This document shows positions 39,336 through 48,373 of a DNA stretch of 64,000 bases, in pieces. The position numbers and the translations under genes were made by a program. The stretch is from Micrococcaceae bacterium RIT 802 (GTDB taxonomy: Bacteria > Actinomycetota > Actinomycetes > Actinomycetales > Micrococcaceae). Under the pieces are notes generated by a model that was given only the letters and a program-made list of their open reading frames with translations, had not been told where the DNA came from and ran no database searches. The stretch lies in assembly GCA_016892645.1 (NCBI GenBank), contig JAFEMX010000004.1:62001-126000 (forward strand). The letters run 5' to 3'. Within the stretch, counting starts at the first letter, position 1. Every line of letters starts with the position of its first letter.

Positions 39336-41432
39336 ATGAATGAGCGACGACATCGACTAACGCGTTCGCTTCGTGGCGCCCTCATCGCTTGCATGGCCGT
39401 CATACTTCTCGCGGTCGTCTCCGGCTGCGATCGCGGACCCGAAATCCCGGATACGAATACGACATCGGGGACTCCGAAGCCATCTTCGACTCCGGGAAAG
39501 CCTGCAAAATCGCTCACGCCGGGAGAACACAAGGTCGGGCAACCAATCCAAGCGAGCAATACAGCGAAGGGAGCTTTCACGAGCACGGCAACCGGGGAGC
39601 CGTTAGCGGCATATGTGGCATCGGGCGTTCCAGCTACCCTTAACGTCATTAGCACGCGAAGCGGAGAGCTCGTTAGTTCAGCGACCCTCAAGGGAGGGGC
39701 GAACCAGATGGTCAGCTCACGTGCCCTGACCTCTGGTGTTGCCGATCGCCGGATCTATATCGGTCTGACCGATGGCAGAGCGTTTTCTTACGACGTCGAT
39801 AGTCAAGGACTCACTCGTCTACCGCAAGCTCCTGGCATGGATCGATCTTCGTTCTGGAACTCAGCATCCTTGGACGATGGGCGAGTTCTCTTTTCGACTT
39901 ATCCGGACGCCAGGTTGCTGGCCTTCGACCCGTCCCGGGAAAAATGGCAAGACTTCGGCAGCCTAGGCGAGGGGAATGACTATGCGATGGGGATCAGCAC
40001 GGTACGGGGGATGGCCTATGTCGGAACTGGGACCAAATCCCCCGCGCTATGGCAGGTCAACACGAACACGGGCAGCAAGCGCAAGATTGACCTCCCAACT
40101 CCGGAAGCAGGAGCACGCAGGGACTTTATCTACGACACTGCCGTCATCGGCACCAAAGTCTTTGCCCGGGTCGATTCCGAAGAAACCATTTATGGCTACG
40201 ACGCGAAGAACCGCACTTGGTCGCAAGTGGCTTCCGGGGCCGTCAGGGGTTTGGCCACGTCACCACCTGAAGAACCGGAAAGGCTGTATTGGACGGATCA
40301 AGACGGCCATCTGCATGCGCTTGATCCAGCCTCCGGTAAAGATCTCGTAGTCGCGGGTGGCGATTCTTTCGGAGAGATCCGGGGATACTCATGGCAGGAC
40401 GCAGATGCGAACGGCAGCAACGAATCTTTGGTTTCCATCAACGCCAGCGGAGAAGTCGTTCGATGGAACTCGGAGACGGACCAGCGTACCTTGCTGCCGA
40501 ATCATGGCCTTCCGGCCCCGCTGAGAATCCGCTCATTGGGAACTGACATGGCGGGCAACGTCTTGGCAGGAGCGATGGGGACCGCCCCATTTTTTGCCCG
40601 ATACCCGCTTGACGGTGGTGAAGCTGAGCAGTACCCGATCCGGGGCCAAATCGAGTCGTTCGGACGGGTTGGTGGTGACTTGGCAGTTGGCACATATCCC
40701 GGCGCCGAGATTGAACTGGTTCCCGGTGACCTTCGCCAACCCCCACAGGCGCCGAGACGCTGGGAGATAGGTCATGGCCAAGACCGGCCGCTCGCAATCG
40801 AAGGGCTGGGAAAAGGACGCTTCGCCGTTGCCACAATGCCCGTCTACGGGAAAACAGGCGGCGCCGTTTCGTTCCTCGGTGTTGACGGGGCGATCGAGAA
40901 AGTATTGACGGACGTGACGCCTGGACGAACGCCCTTGGCGTTGGCCTATAACCACGGGAAATTGTACGTGGGGACTGGCAACACAGGTGGTTTGGGTAGC
41001 GAACTTGACCAGGGCGACGGGACGGTGGTGGTCCTCGACGCTCGGACAGGTAGCGTGCTTCGGACTGGGACACCGCTTCCTGGAGATGCGACGGTCTCCT
41101 CCCTGCTGTTCGATGAATCTGGGAGATTATGGGGATGGGGGGTCGATTCGGTCTTTGAGCTGGATCCACGAACTTTGAAAGTCGTGCAGAAGGCACGGTT
41201 TTCAGCGGCCAAGGATGCGGATCCGTACGCGAGGGGACGCAACCTCGTCGATCTGGGAAATCGCCTCGCCGGCAGCAGCAGGGGCAAGATCTTCCTCATT
41301 GACAAGGGGACATTGAAGCGCCAAAACATCGCTAAGGGCAGCAACGTCGTGTTGGGCGGAGATGGAGAACTCTACTACTCGCGCGGGTCGACGGTCTTCC
41401 GCTGGTCATTCGGACCGAAGTTCAACGAGTAG
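39336..41432 (+). CDS. Beta-propeller lipoprotein
   Basis: 698 residues. Lipoprotein signal with lipobox VVSGC, a Pro/Ser/Thr linker, then propeller-type repeats (RIYIGLTDGRAFSYDVDSQ, GRVLFSTYPDARLLAFDP, GMAYVGTGTKSPALWQVN, GDLAVGTYPGAEIELVPG, KLYVGTGNTGGLGSELDQGDG, VVVLDARTGSVLRTG). The order of blocks matches the Tat-exported protein at 21211-24033, without its FG-GAP-like tail. It lies between the giant glycosyltransferase and DUF6270 genes, all on one strand, so it may bind or organise the exported glycan (inference). GAGGGA stands 8 bases before the ATG at 39336; a GTG one codon earlier is also possible. Confidence 0.85.
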   Translation: MNERRHRLTRSLRGALIACMAVILLAVVSGCDRGPEIPDTNTTSGTPKPSSTPGKPAKSLTPGEHKVGQPIQASNTAKGAFTSTATGEPLAAYVASGVPATLNVISTRSGELVSSATLKGGANQMVSSRALTSGVADRRIYIGLTDGRAFSYDVDSQGLTRLPQAPGMDRSSFWNSASLDDGRVLFSTYPDARLLAFDPSREKWQDFGSLGEGNDYAMGISTVRGMAYVGTGTKSPALWQVNTNTGSKRKIDLPTPEAGARRDFIYDTAVIGTKVFARVDSEETIYGYDAKNRTWSQVASGAVRGLATSPPEEPERLYWTDQDGHLHALDPASGKDLVVAGGDSFGEIRGYSWQDADANGSNESLVSINASGEVVRWNSETDQRTLLPNHGLPAPLRIRSLGTDMAGNVLAGAMGTAPFFARYPLDGGEAEQYPIRGQIESFGRVGGDLAVGTYPGAEIELVPGDLRQPPQAPRRWEIGHGQDRPLAIEGLGKGRFAVATMPVYGKTGGAVSFLGVDGAIEKVLTDVTPGRTPLALAYNHGKLYVGTGNTGGLGSELDQGDGTVVVLDARTGSVLRTGTPLPGDATVSSLLFDESGRLWGWGVDSVFELDPRTLKVVQKARFSAAKDADPYARGRNLVDLGNRLAGSSRGKIFLIDKGTLKRQNIAKGSNVVLGGDGELYYSRGSTVFRWSFGPKFNE

Positions 41433-41466
41433 TATTACTAAGCCTTCGACGACCCGAAAGGACGGC

Positions 41467-42234
41467 ATGAGGGGAATATTTGCCTATGGAGGGTGCGTCA
41501 CCCGGGATAGCTTTGAAGCGATTAAGGCCGATTACAGCCTGGTGGGTTACGTGGCCCGCCAATCGCTGATTAGCGCAGCCCATCAGCCGATTAGTGTCCC
41601 GAACCACGCCTTTCAACTCAACTCTCGTTTCCAGCAGAGGCAACTTCGCGGTGACATAGAGTCCTCCCTGTTTCCTTCACTACGTGATGCGTTGCCTCGG
41701 TGCGATGCAGTCATTCTCGACTTGGTCGTTGAACGTTTCGGCGTGCGGAAGTATCAAGACGGTTTCCTGACCCGTACTAACGAGTTGGCACGGAGCCAAC
41801 TTGGAGGCTCGCTGACTTCAGCGCATCCCGCTATTCGCTTTGCAACAGACCGCCATTTCAAATTGTGGAGTTACGGTGCTCGACAGCTATTCAACGTGTT
41901 GAAGGGCGAGGATGCATTAGGGCGAACGGTTGTCTTTGAGACACCATGGGCAAGCAGGACTAGGAACGGTGTCGAGCTGGCTGGATTCCGCAACCACACA
42001 CCCGACGAAATGAATGGACTGTATCGCCCTTACTACGCGTACCTGCGTGAACTGGGAATACGTGTCGAACGCTTCCCGGACGCCGTTGTGTTGTCAGATG
42101 ACAACCACCAATGGGGTCCCGCCCCGTACCACTACATTCCGGAAGCTTACGAATGGATGGCAGGAATAGTGAGGGGCATACCGCCGCGGCAGACGCGGCC
42201 GATACACAGCCCTGGCACTGAAAATCACTCATAG
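41467..42234 (+). CDS. DUF6270 domain-containing protein
   Basis: 255 residues, probably cytoplasmic. The family pattern is clear: the first strand and loop IFAYGGCVTRDSFE, then VGYVARQSLISAAHQP, a DAVILDLVVERFGV strand and the late HQWGPAPYHYIPEAYEWM. A GxC(V)xRD opening and a late H-x-WG-x-APYHY resemble the start and end catalytic blocks of SGNH/GDSL-type esterases or acyltransferases, so a glycan-modifying role is possible but not shown. AAAGGA precedes the ATG at 41467; an earlier frame start overlaps the previous gene. A paralogue is at 61812-62543. Confidence 0.85.
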   Translation: MRGIFAYGGCVTRDSFEAIKADYSLVGYVARQSLISAAHQPISVPNHAFQLNSRFQQRQLRGDIESSLFPSLRDALPRCDAVILDLVVERFGVRKYQDGFLTRTNELARSQLGGSLTSAHPAIRFATDRHFKLWSYGARQLFNVLKGEDALGRTVVFETPWASRTRNGVELAGFRNHTPDEMNGLYRPYYAYLRELGIRVERFPDAVVLSDDNHQWGPAPYHYIPEAYEWMAGIVRGIPPRQTRPIHSPGTENHS

Positions 42235-42376
42235 TCCCAATGACGTTCAGGCAACTTGCGATAGTTGCCATTGCCCTTGTTCGTCGTAAAGTTGGCCAGG
42301 CATGCTGATCTAATTGCCGACATCAACATAGGGTGGCACAAACCATCACCGCAGGAAATTTTGGGGGAACATTCTG

Positions 42377-43576
42377 GTGAGGATCATGTTGGTCTCACAT
42401 TCCTATTGGCCGGAGAGCACACCACCTCAACGTCGGTGGACCGCTTTTGTCCGTGTCTTTCGGGAGTATGGATGGGATATCGACGTTGTCGCGCCCCATC
42501 CTGTGGCCGTCGACGCTCCCGCAAGCAGTCGCCGAAAACGGCATCTCCTCGATTTCGCCTCCGAGGTCGGCCCCTCTGGAGAAGTCATTCGGCGGTTCCC
42601 CGCACTTCTGGAACCCCATTCGCGTAGCGGTCGCTTGATGCGACACTGCATCACAGCAGTTCTGAGTGTCCCGCGGGCCCTACTTGCGCCCAGCCCGGAT
42701 CTCGTGGTCGTCACGATTCCCAGCCTTCCCCACGTCGTAGCAGGGTGGATGATCGCGAATTTACGCAGGAAGCCCCTGGTAGTGGAAATGCGGGATGCGT
42801 GGCCGGACCTGGCGCATGATTCTCGTGTGGCGGCCAGCGCTGCTACCTCGATCCTGGACGCAGTCATGACCCGCATCCAGCGGAATGCCGAGATGGTGGT
42901 GACGGTCACCGAGGGATTTCGCCGCCAATTGATTACACGGGGGGTACGCAAAGCTGTCACTGTTCCCAATGGGATCAGCAGCGAGCGACTGCCCACGGTG
43001 CCGCCTCGACGGGTTCATGGCGGCCCTCTTAGGGTGCTCTATATGGGGAACCACGGGGAAAGCCAAGGACTCGATGTTGTTGTCCGCGCGGCTGCCATCG
43101 CCGGTTCGGCCGTGGACGTCCGCTTTGTTGGTTCGGGCACGGCCAAAGCACGATTGGAGGAGATCTCCAGAAAGACCGGTGCCAATGTCGACTTTTGGAC
43201 TGTAGTCCATGGGGAAAGCATTGCGCGGCACTATGAATGGGCGGATACCTGCGTGGTATCGCTCCGGGCAGATTGGCCCAGCTTCACCTGGACCGTGCCG
43301 TCGAAGACCTTTGAAATCCTTGCTTCCGGCCGGCACATAACAGCGATACTTCGCGGGGAAGCAGCAAAAATCATCGAAGAGACTGGCAGCGGGGACGTCG
43401 TCGAGGCCGAAGCCGAAGCTATCGCGGCCCTGTGGTCGGAACTTACAGCCGAACCTGATCGATTGTCGGCCAATATCCGAGGTCGTGATTGGGTGTTGGA
43501 CCATGCCGACATGCGGTCGTTGGCCGAGCAGTACATGAAGTCACTAGTCGAAGCCGCGACGAAAACGACTTCCTAA
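42377..43576 (+). CDS. Glycosyltransferase family 4 protein
   Basis: 399 residues. GT-B fold with an N-terminal MLVSHSYWPESTPPQRRW (WbuB/GT4-like start), VVEMRDAWPDL, then the C-terminal half LRVLYMGNHGESQGLDVVVRAA, VDVRFVGSGTAKARLEEI and VPSKTFEILASGRHITAILRGEAAKI, which holds the conserved E-x7-E-like nucleotide-sugar region. Donor and acceptor are unknown. The GTG at 42377 follows GGGGGAAC. It is separated by about 140 bases from the DUF6270 gene and may have its own promoter. Confidence 0.92.
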   Translation: MRIMLVSHSYWPESTPPQRRWTAFVRVFREYGWDIDVVAPHPVAVDAPASSRRKRHLLDFASEVGPSGEVIRRFPALLEPHSRSGRLMRHCITAVLSVPRALLAPSPDLVVVTIPSLPHVVAGWMIANLRRKPLVVEMRDAWPDLAHDSRVAASAATSILDAVMTRIQRNAEMVVTVTEGFRRQLITRGVRKAVTVPNGISSERLPTVPPRRVHGGPLRVLYMGNHGESQGLDVVVRAAAIAGSAVDVRFVGSGTAKARLEEISRKTGANVDFWTVVHGESIARHYEWADTCVVSLRADWPSFTWTVPSKTFEILASGRHITAILRGEAAKIIEETGSGDVVEAEAEAIAALWSELTAEPDRLSANIRGRDWVLDHADMRSLAEQYMKSLVEAATKTTS

Positions 43577-43585
43577 ATCCGCTCA

Positions 43586-43615
43586 TGCAATGCTCTTGAG
43601 ATCGCAGAGCATGCA
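43586..43615 (+). terminator. Hairpin after the GT4 gene
   Basis: TGC-A-ATGCTCT pairs with AGAGCATGCA around a 9-base loop, 10 bases past the stop. No U tract. Confidence 0.45.
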
Positions 43616-43742
43616 GTCGTCTACCGCCTACTGCTGTTAAAATCTCCCGCTTTCAACGCCTTGCGAAAAGCCCGATATGTACACCTTATGGGTGAATGGT
43701 AGGCTCGCTGCGGAGAGTTTCAGCAGTAGTAGGCACCTACAC

Positions 43743-43759
43743 AGGGACGAGTAGTCCCT
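43743..43759. promoter_or_regulatory. Inverted repeat upstream of wecC
   Basis: AGGGAC-GAGTA-GTCCCT is a perfect inverted repeat about 60 bases before wecC, in a 240-base gap that must hold its promoter. It may be an operator. Confidence 0.3.
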
Positions 43760-43819
43760 CGCACTCGCACAGTGAACAGAACGCTTACTCCTGCAAAGCA
43801 TCAAGTTGAATGAGGGACT

Positions 43820-45130
43820 ATGGCGGAAATCAATAAGGTAGCAGTCATTGGATTGGGATACATCGGACTGCCGACTGCGGCAATTCTGGCGGCGAATGGT
43901 CTGAACGTCAAAGGGGTTGATGTTAGCCAGAGGACCGTGGACGCCGTCAACGCCGGGCAGGTACCTTTCGTCGAGCCGGACTTGGGAGCTTTTGTCGCTG
44001 GCGCTGTCGCTCAAGGCACGCTCTCTGCTTCCCTTGAAACGCCAGAGGCCGACGCCTACATCGTTGCTGTTCCCACCCCGTTCAACGCAGACCATTCGGC
44101 AGACCTTTCCTACATCGAGGCTGCCGCCGACAAGATCGCCCCGCAACTCAAGGGCGATGAGCTCGTGATCCTCGAGTCCACCTCCCCTCCCGGTGCCACC
44201 GAGCACATGGCGAACCGCATCCTGGCCGCACGCCCGGATCTGAGCCTTGACACCCTCAAGGTGGCGCATTGCCCCGAACGTGTCCTGCCCGGCCGTGTCA
44301 TGGTCGAGTTGGTCACCAACGACCGCATCGTCGGGGGTCTGACACCGGAAGCTGCCGAAGCGGCCCGGGACCTTTACGCGAATTTCTGTGATGCCGACAT
44401 TCTGCTCACTGACGCCAAGACCGCTGAGATGGCCAAGCTGGTGGAAAACTCCTACCGGGACGTCAACATCGCGTTTGCCAACGAGCTCTCGATTATTTCC
44501 GACAAGCTTGGCATCAACGTCTGGGAACTGATCGAATTGGCCAACCGCCATCCCCGCGTTAACATCCTGCAGCCCGGGCCGGGTGTCGGCGGCCATTGCA
44601 TCGCCGTCGATCCCTGGTTCATTGTCGCGGCTGCACCCGAAGACTCCAAGCTCATCAAGCAGGCGCGTGATTCCAACGACGGCAAACCGAACTGGGTCGT
44701 TCGCAAGGTCGAGAAGGCCCTCGAGGACACCAGTTCCGCAGCAACCGTGGCAGTATTGGGTCTCGCGTTCAAGGCCAACATTGACGACCTGAGGGAGTCG
44801 CCTGCCATTGGCATTGCTTCCCGGATAGCCGAGGAATTTGCCTCGGCACGCATCCTTGCCGTCGAGCCGCACATCGAGGAACTTCCGAAGACTCTTCATG
44901 GCAAGCCAAACGTCGAACTGGCCGAGCTGGACGCAGCATTGGCGCTGGCTGACGTTGTGCTGCTCCTGGTAGACCATGACCAGTTCAAGACGGTTCCGGC
45001 AACTTCATTGGCCGGTAAGCGAGTGATCGACACCCGCGGCATCTGGGACCGTCCTGGCAGCGCAGCAGGCGATGTCGCTGCCATCCCAGGCATGCCGGAA
45101 GAGGCCGTCCACGCCGTCGTGGCCCACTAG
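43820..45130 (+). CDS. wecC: UDP-N-acetyl-D-mannosamine dehydrogenase
   Basis: 436 residues. It oxidises UDP-ManNAc twice with NAD to UDP-ManNAcA. The NAD motif is VAVIGLGYIGLPTAAILA; CPERVLPGR and KLVENSYRDVNIAFANEL are typical of WecC; the active-site cysteine is in GPGVGGHCIAVDPWFI. The C-terminal UDP-binding domain contains LGLAFKANIDDLRESPA. GAGGGA lies 2-3 bases before the ATG. GC content and codon use are closer to housekeeping genes than to the adjoining glycosyltransferases. It is followed by wecB, the enzyme that makes its substrate. Confidence 0.95.
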   Translation: MAEINKVAVIGLGYIGLPTAAILAANGLNVKGVDVSQRTVDAVNAGQVPFVEPDLGAFVAGAVAQGTLSASLETPEADAYIVAVPTPFNADHSADLSYIEAAADKIAPQLKGDELVILESTSPPGATEHMANRILAARPDLSLDTLKVAHCPERVLPGRVMVELVTNDRIVGGLTPEAAEAARDLYANFCDADILLTDAKTAEMAKLVENSYRDVNIAFANELSIISDKLGINVWELIELANRHPRVNILQPGPGVGGHCIAVDPWFIVAAAPEDSKLIKQARDSNDGKPNWVVRKVEKALEDTSSAATVAVLGLAFKANIDDLRESPAIGIASRIAEEFASARILAVEPHIEELPKTLHGKPNVELAELDAALALADVVLLLVDHDQFKTVPATSLAGKRVIDTRGIWDRPGSAAGDVAAIPGMPEEAVHAVVAH

Positions 45131-45175
45131 CTGCAGGTCGCGCCAAACGTGTCCTCACCTACTGAAAGCAGCCAC

Positions 45176-46342
45176 ATGCTGAAGATCATGCCCATTTATG
45201 GCACTCGTCCTGAAGCCATCAAAATGGCCCCCATCGTCAAGGCTCTCGAAGCGTCGGAGAAGTTCGAATGCATCGTGACCGTCACGGGACAGCACCGTGA
45301 GATGTTGGATCAGGTCAATGAGTTGTTCGGGATTACCCCCAGACACGACCTGAACATCATCAAACCGCGCCAGACGCTGAACAGTGTTCTGACGAAAACG
45401 ATCGAGGGGTTGGACGCCCTCTTCGCCGAGGACCAGCCGGACGCCGTCATCGTCCAGGGCGACACCACGACGGTGACCGCCGGCGCCTTGGCCGCGTTCA
45501 ACCGGGGCATCCCGGTGATCCACGTTGAGGCTGGTCTTCGCAGCTTCAATATCTTCTCCCCCTTTCCGGAGGAGGCAAACCGGAAGATCACGTCGCAGGT
45601 GTCAAGCCTTCATCTCGCACCGACTTCAACCAGTCGGAACAACCTCATGCGGGAGGCCATCGACCCCGCAACCATCGTGGTCACCGGGAACACCGTCATC
45701 GACGCTCTGCTCGAAGTCGTCGAGCGCAGGGTTCCGTTCAAGGATGAAACTCTCGAACACCTGACGGAAGAAGGCAAGCGTTTGGTCCTGGTCACCAGCC
45801 ACCGCCGGGAAAACCAGGGCGACGCCATGCGCGGCATCGGCCGTGCCCTGGCCCGATTGGCTGATGCCGAACCGGAAGTGCACTTCATCCTGCCGGCGCA
45901 TAAGAATCCAGCCGTCCGTGAAGCCCTGCTTCCGGCGATTCAAGACAAGTTCAATGTCACGGTTACGGAGCCGCTCGCGTATGGGGAGTTCACCCGCATG
46001 CTCGCTGCCGCGGAGGTGGTTCTGACCGACTCCGGGGGAGTCCAGGAGGAGGCCCCGGGACTCGGGAAGCCCGTCCTGGTCATGCGCGACAACACCGAGC
46101 GCCCCGAAGCCGTCGACGCCGGAACCGTCAAGCTCATTGGCACCGATGAGGATCGGATCTTTGACGAGGTCAGCACCCTCCTGAATGACCGTGCAGCCTA
46201 CGACGAGATGGCCAACGCGGTGAATCCCTATGGTGATGGCCGTGCGGCCGAGCGTACTGTGGCTGCGATTGCCGAACTGCTTGGCGTAGGCACGAGAATG
46301 CCCGACTTCGATGTCGAAGAGCTGGCCGCCAACCCCGTCTAA
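45176..46342 (+). CDS. wecB: UDP-N-acetylglucosamine 2-epimerase (non-hydrolysing)
   Basis: 388 residues. It interconverts UDP-GlcNAc and UDP-ManNAc, feeding wecC. Signatures are MLKIMPIYGTRPEAIKMAP at the start, VTGQHREMLDQV, VIVQGDTTTVTAG, HVEAGLRSFNIFSPFPEEANRK, TSHRRENQGDAM and LTDSGGVQEEAPGLGKPVLV. The ATG at 45176 gives the standard N-terminus; an upstream GTG at 45149 would add nine residues. Together with wecC it makes UDP-ManNAcA, a precursor of teichuronic-acid-like or other ManNAcA-containing glycans. Confidence 0.95.
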   Translation: MLKIMPIYGTRPEAIKMAPIVKALEASEKFECIVTVTGQHREMLDQVNELFGITPRHDLNIIKPRQTLNSVLTKTIEGLDALFAEDQPDAVIVQGDTTTVTAGALAAFNRGIPVIHVEAGLRSFNIFSPFPEEANRKITSQVSSLHLAPTSTSRNNLMREAIDPATIVVTGNTVIDALLEVVERRVPFKDETLEHLTEEGKRLVLVTSHRRENQGDAMRGIGRALARLADAEPEVHFILPAHKNPAVREALLPAIQDKFNVTVTEPLAYGEFTRMLAAAEVVLTDSGGVQEEAPGLGKPVLVMRDNTERPEAVDAGTVKLIGTDEDRIFDEVSTLLNDRAAYDEMANAVNPYGDGRAAERTVAAIAELLGVGTRMPDFDVEELAANPV

Positions 46343-46370
46343 ATGCAGGCACACCCGCTCTGGCACGCTG

Positions 46371-47060
46371 CTAGGGCGACACGACCCCTGTCGCATAGGC
46401 GATCACGACGGCTTGCACGCGGTCCCGAGCCTGCAGCTTAGCCAGGATGCGTCCAACGTGGGTCTTGACGGTCGCCTCGGAAAGGAACAGCCCGGCGGCG
46501 ATCTCCGGGTTGGACCGCCCCAAGGCAATCAACTCGAACACTTCCCGTTCCCGGGCCGTCAACGAGGCGACGGCCTGTTCGTGCCCGGAGGCATCGGGCG
46601 CCGGGCGCCGCAACATCGGTGCCACATGGTCCAGCAGCCGGCGCGTGGTCGACGGGGCGATGACGGCATCGCCCCGGTGGACGGTCCGGATGGCCTCCAG
46701 CAGCTCCTCGGGCGGGGCATCCTTGAGCAGGAAGCCGCTGGCTCCGGCCTGGATGGCGGACAGCGCGTACTCGTCCAGGTCGAACGTCGTCAGGACGATG
46801 ATGCGCGGACCCTCATCGGCCCGCCCCTCGAGGAGTCTGCTGGTGGTCTCGATGCCGTCCATCTCCGGCATGCGCACGTCCATGAGGACGACGTCGGCAT
46901 GCGCCAGGGCGGGGGAGGCCAGCGCCTCGCGACCATTCGTCGCCTCGGCGACGACCTCGAGGTCGGACTGGGAGTTGATCAACATCCGGAAGCCACTGCG
47001 GACCAGGAGCTGGTCGTCGACCAGGGCGACGGTGATCGGGGTGGTGCTCTCGGTATCCAC
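46371..47060 (-). CDS. Two-component response regulator, NarL/LuxR type
   Basis: 229 residues. N-terminal receiver domain with the acidic pair VALVDDQ, phospho-acceptor Asp in ADVVLMDVRMPEMDG, and Lys in GFLLKDAPPEEL. The C-terminal LuxR-type helix-turn-helix is SLTAREREVFELIALGRSNPEIA ... SEATVKTHVGRILAKL. The gene begins with GTG directly after the stop of the histidine kinase gene, so both are one unit. Targets are unknown; it is convergent with wecB, so any link to the glycan locus is only positional. Confidence 0.93.
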   Translation of the reverse strand: MDTESTTPITVALVDDQLLVRSGFRMLINSQSDLEVVAEATNGREALASPALAHADVVLMDVRMPEMDGIETTSRLLEGRADEGPRIIVLTTFDLDEYALSAIQAGASGFLLKDAPPEELLEAIRTVHRGDAVIAPSTTRRLLDHVAPMLRRPAPDASGHEQAVASLTAREREVFELIALGRSNPEIAAGLFLSEATVKTHVGRILAKLQARDRVQAVVIAYATGVVSP

Positions 47061-48251
47061 TTAGTCCTCGGTGTAGGGGATGAAGATGCTGGCGGAGAAG
47101 CCGCCGGCAGGCCGCGGCCCGGTGCTGATACGTCCATCGTAGAGCGCGACGCGTTCGGCCATCCCGACGAGGCCCTGTTGCGCACCCACGTTGTCTTGGG
47201 TGGCCGCCGCGCCGCGTCCGTTGTCGGTGACCTCCAGTTGCAGCCCCGTCGACGTCCATTCAAGCAGGACGTCCGCCCGGGCCGCTGGCCCGGCATGCTT
47301 GATCGTGTTCGTCAGTGCCTCCTGTACGGCGCGGTAGGCCGTCAGCTCGGCGCCGGGAGGGAGCTCGCGGCGCGGGGTGCCGGTGACCTCGTAGCCGACC
47401 TCTAGCCCTGCGGTCCGTGTGGCCTCCAACAGCTCGGGAATGTCGTCCAGTGTCGGCAGTGGCCGGGTGGAGGCCTGTTCGTCGCCCCGCAGCACGCCGA
47501 GCAGGCGGCGCATCTCGCGCAGGGACTTGCGCCCGGTTTCGGAAATGGTCCCGAGGGTCTGCCGGGCCACCTCCGGATCCTTCTCGCTGGCATACCGGGC
47601 GCCGTCGGCCTGGGTGATGATGACCGATAGGGAGTGGGCGACGATGTCGTGCATCTCACGGGCAATGCGGCCGCGTTCGTCCGATGCCGCGAGTTCGCGT
47701 TCCTGCTGCCGTTCCACCTCGAGCCGGGTCGCCCGGTCCTCCAGCGCCCGGAAGGCCAGCCGGCGGGTGCGCGCCAGGTCGCCGAACGTCCACGACACCA
47801 GGACCACCAGTGACAGGCCGACGAAGTTGACCAGGGCCATTTGGAGGGTGAGCTCGGCAATGGGCGACGTATAGCGCAGGGTGGCCAGCACGGCACCGGC
47901 GAACCCAGCCGCCAGACCAGCCAGCGATTGCCAGCGCTTGCCGTACTTCGCCAGTCCGTAGACCGTGATGATGACCGCCACCTGGGACCCCAGGAAGGTC
48001 GGCACGAACACCACCTGGAGCAGGCATCCGAAGACGACGACGGCGGCACTGCGGGCAGGATGGGTCCGTCTCCAGATCAGCGGCAACAGCTGGAGGCTGA
48101 CGCAGACCGCGGGCATGATGCCGTGGGAGGTGCCAGCCAGGATGGTGGACCCCAGACCGAAGAACAGCCATGCCGCGAGGCCGGTGATGGCGTCGACCTT
48201 GCGGGGGTTCTCCCGGAGCCAACGGTCAACGGCGCGGTGCGGGGTCGTCAT
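47061..48251 (-). CDS. Sensor histidine kinase, HisKA_3/NarX-like
   Basis: 396 residues. The N-terminal half has about five membrane segments with very short external loops, so the signal is likely sensed in the membrane. A coiled segment (RRLAFRALEDRATRLEVERQQ) leads to the HisKA_3 box with the phospho-acceptor in REMHDIVAHSLSVIITQADGA. The ATPase domain has ALTNTIKHAGPAARADVLL and VTDNGRGAAA. This is the DesK-like class common in actinobacteria. Partner of the response regulator immediately downstream. Confidence 0.93.
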   Translation of the reverse strand: MTTPHRAVDRWLRENPRKVDAITGLAAWLFFGLGSTILAGTSHGIMPAVCVSLQLLPLIWRRTHPARSAAVVVFGCLLQVVFVPTFLGSQVAVIITVYGLAKYGKRWQSLAGLAAGFAGAVLATLRYTSPIAELTLQMALVNFVGLSLVVLVSWTFGDLARTRRLAFRALEDRATRLEVERQQERELAASDERGRIAREMHDIVAHSLSVIITQADGARYASEKDPEVARQTLGTISETGRKSLREMRRLLGVLRGDEQASTRPLPTLDDIPELLEATRTAGLEVGYEVTGTPRRELPPGAELTAYRAVQEALTNTIKHAGPAARADVLLEWTSTGLQLEVTDNGRGAAATQDNVGAQQGLVGMAERVALYDGRISTGPRPAGGFSASIFIPYTED

Positions 48252-48336
48252 GGTCCAAGCCTATGTGCCAGCTGGGTGCCAGCGCGTCATACCGCGGTAG
48301 GTGATTGCGATCGATCATCTCGAATACTGAGACGGC

Positions 48337-48366
48337 TTGTCCGGGATGCGGACGGTGTCTTAATCT
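48337..48366 (+). promoter_or_regulatory. leuB promoter (leaderless type)
   Basis: TTGTCC (48337-48342), an 18-base spacer and TAATCT (48361-48366), then exactly 7 bases to the leuB ATG at 48374. Confidence 0.65.
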
Positions 48367-48373
48367 AATCAGC

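Noticed and set aside
39041-39343. 100-codon plus-strand frame in the gap before the propeller lipoprotein
   Set aside because: No ribosome binding site, no hydrophobic or conserved pattern, and it overlaps the next gene's start.
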